Below are positions 57,801-64,000 of a stretch of 64,000 nt of DNA, one piece after another. The notes under the pieces are model-generated. The model was not told where the DNA came from. It was given only the letters and a program-made list of their open reading frames with translations, and did no database searches. The stretch covers positions 44,264,745 to 44,328,744 of the forward strand of contig CM075102.1 of the NCBI GenBank assembly GCA_037576195.1, written 5' to 3'. Position numbers and translations under genes: made by a program. The DNA is from Phytoseiulus persimilis. Taxonomy: Eukaryota; Arthropoda; Arachnida; Mesostigmata; Phytoseiidae. The stretch's first letter is position 1. Each line of letters starts with the position of its first letter.

Positions 57801-60759
57801 TTTCAATCTTGGGTGGTATTTCTCTTAGCCGGCGCCTCAGAGTCCACCACTCCCCATTCCGCTGGACGATTTGTTCAACATTCATTCGCCACCGAGCCAC
57901 CTAGATTTCCGAATAAACATGGCCGTAGGTGATTCCAAGGGAGTCTTGTCGGCTCTTCGTCCTGGACTTGGATGGGATGACATTGATTCCAGTGAAATTC
58001 TCTGAACAAAGCACCTCGGAGAGCGAGACAAACTCGCACAGGATGTTCCCGTGTCAGAAACATTGCGTACCACGTCGCAACGAGGCCAGAATTTCGAATC
58101 GAATCAAAAACTGCTCGTTCCGAAATCGTGGAGTCCGCGAGTGCGACGAGCCCGCACTCAGCATATTGACGAAACTTTGGAGAATCGTACTCGACACTAA
58201 TCTCTGTTTTAGCATAATTAGACACTCAACTCGGTCCTACGAGATCCCTAAGTAAATATGGGAGTCCGAGCGAGGACTAGCGGTGGAAATGATTCGAAAC
58301 CCAGCTAGAGAATCCGAAGCTCGTGCCCAGTGAGACAATCCCCGGACATCCGAACCCTCCGAAGAAGCCTTCTGAAAGTTTGGACGACTTTTCCCTTGAG
58401 TAAAAGATGTTCTGATCAACGATGCAGCCTTCCCGGAATTTCGAGAGTGCGAGCTATCACAAAACCGAGGAATAGAAGCTCACAAACACGCTGCCAGTAC
58501 TTTGGGGCCTTGGACCAGCCGTCATGAATCATCGGGATGAATCTGCGAATAATTCCTTCGTTCTAGAACAGGCCATGAATCTTCTGAAGCGATCGTCCTT
58601 TTTGATATTCCTTGCTTAGAACCTTGTAAGCGTCCCACGGCACGTAGGTCGTTGGGTTTTTACGTTGTTTTAATCGCATCGCCGTCTCGTCCTGACTTTA
58701 AGGGCTCGGAGACAAGTGGGGAGCTGAGGTGGATCGCGAACGCTCAGATAGCGCCGGAATCCGAGAGCTGGGATCACACCTTTTACAAACTCTGGACGGC
58801 TTCGTATTCGTAGTTGCGCCAGACGGCAAGATCATGTACATTTCGGAGACAGCCAGCGTCCACTTGGGTCTTTCTCAGGTTTGTTGTTCTCAGGCCTAAA
58901 TGATTATTCTTCTTCTTCGATCGAAAAATCGCATGCGAGGGCAGTGCGCGTCTGCATGCTTTCCGGAGAGGAAAATCCGAGAATCCCGGTTCAGCTTCTG
59001 TCAACATCTCAGTTTCTATCATCAGGTGGAACTGACTGGGAACAGTATCTACGAGTATGTTCATCAGAACGACCACGACGAAATGGCTTCGGTGCTCTCC
59101 TGTTCGTCTCCACCCGAAGGAGGTCAACCTCGAGGATCACAAGGGGAGCTTGAGATCGATCGTTCGTTCTTTCTACGAATGAAGTGCGTTCTAGCCAAGA
59201 GGAACGCGGGTTTGACTTCCGGTGGATACAAGGTGAGCACGATAAATGGAGTTGCTGCGCCGGCCGTCGAGCGTTCAAACGGAATCCGTGAGACCGGCAT
59301 CATCAAACTCGCCTGACGTTCCAGGTGATCCACTGCAGCGGGTATCTGAAAGTGAAACAATACTCACTGGAGTCGGCACCCTACGAGAGCTGCTATCAAA
59401 ATCTGGGTCTCGTCGCCGTCGGCCACTCGCTTCCACCCTCAGCGGTGACCGAGATCAAAATGCACACGAACATGTTCATGTTCAGAGCGTCTTTGGATCT
59501 GAAGCTCATTTTCTTGGACTCGCGAGTGAGTGCCCTGACGGGATACGAGCCCCAAGAACTGATCGATAAGAGTCTCTACCAGTTCGTTCATGTCTCGGAC
59601 TGCATGCATCTCCGTTTGGCACATCATCAATGTGAGTCAAGAACGCCTCGAACGTCGAAACAAACTGCTTCGCCGCGATCTCCTTCGGCGTCGATATAAA
59701 CCAGACGAATCCCTATTTTGCAGTGCTGCTGAAAGGGCAGGTCACCACGAAGTACTACAGATTACTATGCAAGGGAGGCGGATACGTCTGGATGCAGAGC
59801 TACGCCACAATTGTTCACAATAGCCGCTCGTCGAGGCCACACTGTGTTGTCAGCGTGAACTACGTTCTCAGCGACATCCACGAACGAGACGTGGAGGTAG
59901 AAATTCAACAAGGTGCTTCGCTCAAAGAACCGAACGGATCTCAACCCATGGAACCGGGCAGCAACGGTGTCGCTGCGTTCGAAGAGTATCCGCTGCCGAG
60001 CAGTCCAGGCAGCAAAAGCAAAAAACGGAAACGGAGAACCGCTTCTCCGTATGACGACGCAGCGGGCGGAGCCTCCTCGTCCGTTATGGATTACGTGGTT
60101 CCACCAGGTGAATAGTCGCGCGATTGAGCGTTTCTGAGATCGGCTTCTCGTGGAGGAAATTCGTAAAACCAACACTTTTCCCAACAGTAGCGGCTCCATC
60201 CGACGGCCCTCCACGCATATCTCCTGCGCCCTATGACGCTCAAACCGTCTGGTACCCCGCAGAACCAGACCGGAACTGGAATTGCTACCAATTTCTGCCT
60301 CAGAGCAAATATCCTCTGAACCAGCTGCCTCCCGCCGGGTACTACCCTCAGTTCGAGACGGTGGCGCCATCTGTCGTTCCCATCGAGCAGCTCTACCCCC
60401 CGATGCAACCAAGACCGTATAGGTGAGCCAGTGCTGCCTCCGCGCTCAATCGTTCTGTGCATGCAGTCTCTTGAATTCTCGAATCCCCTTCTAATCTCGC
60501 TTCGATTCCCAGTAATCATTCCGACTCAACGACCCAGTCTTCGGACAGCAGTGGTTATCCACCTTGTCCGGTGTACCCGATGTACGGCTCGCCCGGCAGG
60601 TCGTCCCCTAGAGGTGCGGTCGTTCAGGAAACAGGGATGTATCGAGAATACTACGATCCGTCGTACGTGGCCGAATATCCGAGAGAACTCGTGCACGAAC
60701 CTGCCGAAGAGGCCGCAGAGACGTACACAGAATATCGAAACGACTACGTGCACTCGTGA
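51884..60759 (+). CDS. sim: single-minded homologue, bHLH-PAS transcription factor, 576 aa
   Basis: Seven exons join in frame: 51884-52058, 58703-58878, 59026-59232, 59325-59631, 59724-60107, 60188-60422, 60513-60759. Exon 1 is the basic helix-loop-helix ([49 protein letters not shown]), beginning at the usual sim MKEKSKNAA start. Exons 2-3 give PAS-A ([53 protein letters not shown]). Exon 4 gives PAS-B ([38 protein letters not shown]), and exon 5 the PAC part ([34 protein letters not shown]). The rest is low-complexity, Pro/Tyr-rich. Sim dimerises with Tango/ARNT and drives ventral midline fate in arthropods (known of the family). TACGTG-type sites occur but are too few to call autoregulation. 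Confidence 0.95.
52059..58702. other. 6.6-kb first intron of sim
   Basis: It lies between the bHLH exon and the PAS-A exon and is far longer than any other intron here. Frames up to 212 codons (53495-54133 plus) and 184 codons (56685-57239 and 56891-57445 minus, overlapping) have no family resemblance or supporting signals. A GA-rich run sits at about 52857-52875 and two short perfect hairpins at 53627-53655 and 54311-54338. Enhancers are a reasonable guess for so long an intron. Confidence 0.5.
54311..54338. repeat. perfect 10-bp inverted repeat with 8-nt loop
   Basis: GATGTAGGAC, eight bases, GTCCTACATC, inside the sim intron. It is too short for a microRNA precursor and its role is unknown. 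Confidence 0.6.
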
Positions 60760-61077
60760 ACGTAATGAAAAGCCTCAACTCGCTTTAATTCAACCCCGCC
60801 TGCGCTCTGCGGATGCGGAGTTTTCCCCGGTGACAACACCTGATTTGACCCCATCATACGGTCCTGATGTATCTATCAATGTAAATACGAACTGTGCAAT
60901 AGTGGAATTCGTGGGTCTTGACAAGCGTCGGACTCGAATTAAACAATTATGTGCCAATTTACCAGAAGTCATGTTGAGGACAGAACTACACGGAGAATCG
61001 GTGAAGCAGAAAAATGGAAAACGATTGCTCTGTATCCTCTGAAAGCATGAGGACGGCCCGAATTGGACCGATCATGA

Positions 61078-61083
61078 AATAAA
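61078..61083 (+). terminator. candidate polyadenylation signal for sim
   Basis: AATAAA on the plus strand, about 320 nt after the sim stop codon, with no other gene between. Confidence 0.5.
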
Positions 61084-63162
61084 ACCCATTTCCCCGGCTC
61101 CGTTCTCTTCGATCAGTGATTCATGCGGACGCCAGAAGACGGACAACGATTGGCTGAAAGCGCCCAATCCTCAAATCCAGTGTAGCACGTCAACCTTTGT
61201 CTCTACAGGTTTCTGTTGTTTCAGTCGCTTTCCAATGCGACCCTGACCTCTCCGACCGAAATGTTTTCGCGAAGCCTCTCCACATCGACACCGAGTGTCC
61301 TGGAAGTCGCGTGAATCGCTGATCCGTTCCAGTGAAACGCAAAACCCAGTCTTCGAATCTCGCAGGAAGCAATGATTCCCATCTGTGGTGTTTCTTCGGG
61401 AGACATCGCGCAACGTCCTCATATTCGAGGTCATGTCAACATTATAGAGTCGTGAGCAATGATCGACATCAACGGGATTTGCTTGGACCTCTTCCAAAGA
61501 AGCCCATCAAGCTCATTCCGAGAGCTCTTTCGTTTTCGGTGCTTCTCAAAGCTTCCAGTGGCCCTCCGGATCGGATGAACAGCGATAATTCCACGGCTTT
61601 CTCTATCTTGGGAGTACTTGCTTCTCCAGCTAGTATTTAGTTCACTCATGGGAGGTTCTATATCGACATTCCCTGATGCTCGTAAGAAGTGCGTGATGTA
61701 CCCCTCATGGATTTGATTCCTCGCTTGCCGACGAGAGATAGAGGATATTATGATAACTCGATGACGCGGCTTTTCTTTCCTCAAGTCCAAATACAGCTGC
61801 GTGTTCAGTGAAATCATCCGGAGCGAAAATTCCTTTCCAACACACGACGGGTGTTCTCTTGTGAAGCGAAGCGAAACTTTGAATTTCTTTCGGAGAAAGT
61901 CCTGCTCCGGCGCAAACTATTATAGTTGAGAGCGGAAACTTTTCGAAAGTCGTTGCTTCGGGAAAAACTGGCGTCGTTCGAGAGCGGCAGGAGAACTCCG
62001 CTAACTGCTGTCCTCAGAGTAATCGCTTCACATCATTTCGTGCGAGTTCAAGGAGAGGAGTGGGCGAACTTTCATCAACTTGGCGCATTCACTCTGAGGA
62101 TCCTCTCAGAAGTGTTCAACGGACTGCTCCGCTGCAGGCGACTCGGCAATCTCCTAAGGATAGATTCTCAATCCATTCCTATGGTAAATCGGGACTGTAC
62201 CAGATGATTAGAACAAATTTGACCTGAGCTCAGCAGCTTTTCGAAATGATGTTCCAAAATCAAAACTTGGAAAATTTCGGATGTCGAATGTCGAGGAGAT
62301 ATCCGCGGCTATGCAGGAAGCCGTTCACCCAGTTCTACCCTCCGCCACAGCTAATCGAAGTGAGTTGGGCTTCAGTACCATGTTGACGATCAAAACAATG
62401 AATATATCCAGACTCGCACCGCGAGATCGGGGACCGCTGATTCGCATCTCTGTTCTGAACCTGGTCGGTCCTTCGATTCGCGGATGAAGTCCAGGACTCG
62501 GATGACATCACGAATCACTACCAGCCATGAGACAAACTAAAACGCACGATACAGGTTACCGCACAGCGCTTCATTGTTGTCCGCCCACGTTTTCAACTCG
62601 AAGGTTAACCCAGATTCGCAATCCTGCGGCATTCCCATGTGGCAGTGATCAACGACATGTTGACACATCAGATGCATCAGCTTGACTCACCAAGCTCGCA
62701 GAAGCATTGTGATACGAGCCTGGCTTGACCAAAGACTCATATCTCTTGAAACATCATTCCGCCCTCATCGGGAGCAAAATGCACTGCTGAAATTCGCGGG
62801 ACCGATTCGATTTCGCTCCTTTTCGGAATATTTGATTCATGTACTTTTTGTGAGTTTTTCCCGCAGATTTTTCTCGCTCGGGACAGAGGATAGCCCGAGT
62901 GCAGCACTCGTTTGTGGACGACATCGGTGCAGTCAAAAAACATTGGCTGATCGCAGCCTGCTGCGCGCACTCTACGTTGAAAAACTCTCAACAAGCTATA
63001 CGCCTTTAATCCCTGACAGGGGAAAGTGTAAGAAAAAGACCTCGCACGAAAGAGATCCTTCCGATCTCTGTGAACGACAGCTTTGGGCGGAAAGTGAGCG
63101 GTGACCAAGACAAGGATTACGAGACACACTTGGAGCTGCGATCGGGAGTTCCCCGAAGGAAG
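61084..63162. other. intergenic, no gene recognised
   Basis: No frame here exceeds about 140 codons, and none resembles a known family. The promoter of the downstream gene probably lies near its end. Confidence 0.45.
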
Positions 63163-64000
63163 ATGTGGTCTCTCCTTCTGCGAAAAGCGATTTTGTGCAT
63201 CCTATATGTGTTGTTGTTATACTGCGACGTCATAGTCCTGTCGCAGCGTCTCCGCATGTACGAGACCTTCGAGACCAATGACTTACTGAAAACTCACAGG
63301 TTCGTGACTTAACTTCTCGATTGAGCCTTCGGAGGCCAGAATCGAATTCTTAGACATCGGATGGGCCTCAGAAGCCCGTGTGAGAGGACTTCTGTAGTGA
63401 CCTGAGGGGTATACCCGGAGGGTCTACCCTCTCGTGACCATGGCTCACAACCGTGCTCGGATTCCAGTGCTTTCTCATCACGATTCAGTACTTGCAGATA
63501 TCTGTCCGCGGCTAACCACTCCGATGTTTCCTCTCGAACAAGCGTCTCTCCAACAACTCCATTGATCTACAAGACGAAAACCTCCGATGACTCTCAGTAC
63601 ATCCACGGAATGACATATCAAGAACACAAGAAGATAGCAGCTGCTTCGGAACCGCATACACAGTATCGTCGACACAGGTTCAACGCCCTGAACGCCCCTA
63701 GTGTCCCGTCTTGGAGAATCGCCAGGACCACCGAAGCTCCCGCTACTGAAAGTACCACCGTAGCTGAAATACCACACTCGTACTTTGGTACGACGCGGCA
63801 ACCTCTGAGTTTCGAGTCCGATGGTTATTGGCCCGATCGCTATGGTCCAAGGAGTCGCGTCAAACCAACTATTAGAGTGGAATCTGTCGTGAACTCTGCT
63901 TTTGGGCAAGCCCGAATTGAAACGGGCTTGAAGCCTCGGAACCCTTGTTGCCAGAACGACACGGAGTCGAGAAGTGACCCGGACAGGGGGAAGTTCAGAT
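63163..64000 (+). CDS. 5' part of an unrecognised secreted or type II membrane protein (truncated by window)
   Basis: Exon 1 63163-63299 begins MWSLLLRKAILCILYVLLLY, a strong signal peptide or signal anchor, and ends at CACAG|GTTCGT in phase 2. Exon 2 starts at 63498 (TTGCAG|ATATCT) and stays open to the window edge, reading RYLSAANHSDVSSRTS, SQYIHGMTYQEHKKIAAA, a Thr-rich TTEAPATESTTVAEIPHSY, SFESDGYWPDRYGPRSR and KPRNPCCQNDTESRSD. The joined frame is about 213 residues without a stop. An in-frame upstream ATG (63070) would add 31 residues. The adjacent CC near the end and basic R/RR sites would suit a processed secreted ligand, but I do not recognise the family. Confidence 0.6.

Noticed and set aside
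58641-58646. Sim/Tango site (TACGTG) just before the PAS-A exon as evidence of autoregulation
   Set aside because: A six-base site is expected many times by chance in this intron. No cluster was seen.
1-64000. CRISPR arrays, operons, bacterial promoters, tRNA or rRNA genes
   Set aside because: The window is eukaryotic nuclear DNA. I saw no spaced direct repeats of CRISPR type and no convincing tRNA or rRNA sequence.

Overview
The window reads as nuclear DNA of a chelicerate arthropod. Introns are short (mostly 75-110 bp), base composition is near 50% GC, and decayed BEL/Pao, LINE and Tc1/mariner copies are present. The centrepiece is a shortened Dscam gene with tandem 5' cassettes, a gene form known from Chelicerata (ticks, mites, spiders, scorpions, horseshoe crabs). 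The compact introns would suit a mesostigmatan mite such as Galendromus/Metaseiulus, but that is inference.

Layout. 1-8100: mostly non-coding, with a BEL/Pao gag remnant at the left edge, one single-exon gene of unknown function on the minus strand (1545-2789) and a large inverted repeat (3299-4075). 8107-42393, plus strand: the sDscam (beta-type) gene. It has 25 apparently intact alternative first cassettes (called V1-V25 here) and one LINE-broken pseudo-cassette between V2 and V3. These are followed by a shared constant region of 11 exons (36880-42393) encoding Ig3, three fibronectin III domains, one membrane span and a cytoplasmic tail. Each cassette has its own promoter, a signal-peptide exon, an Ig1 plus half-Ig2 exon and a half-Ig2 exon. 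All cassette junctions are phase 1, and every constant exon joins in frame; with V3, for example, the chain is 848 residues. 42394-51880: about 9.5 kb of intergenic DNA with a 313-bp foldback repeat (45650-45962) and a dead Tc1/mariner copy (about 46960-47960). 51884-60759, plus strand: single-minded (sim), a bHLH-PAS factor in seven in-frame exons (576 residues), with a 6.6-kb first intron. 63163 to the right edge: the first two exons of an unrecognised secreted or type II membrane protein.

How it works together. A cassette promoter chooses the variable Ig1-Ig2 tip of an adhesion receptor, and splicing joins it to the common Ig3-FnIII-TM body. The strongest non-coding signal is a two-part element in front of all 25 cassettes: a CTCF-like core (consensus GGATGGCGCCACATGTACC), then 42-68 bp later a YY1/Pho-like GCCATNTT lying 23-58 nt before the ATG. 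A strong match in the opposite orientation lies between the last cassette and the first constant exon (36710-36733), with a weaker one at 36809-36826. That layout resembles the convergent CTCF architecture of vertebrate clustered protocadherins. The protein-binding assignments are inference; the repeated sequence and its orientations are seen directly.
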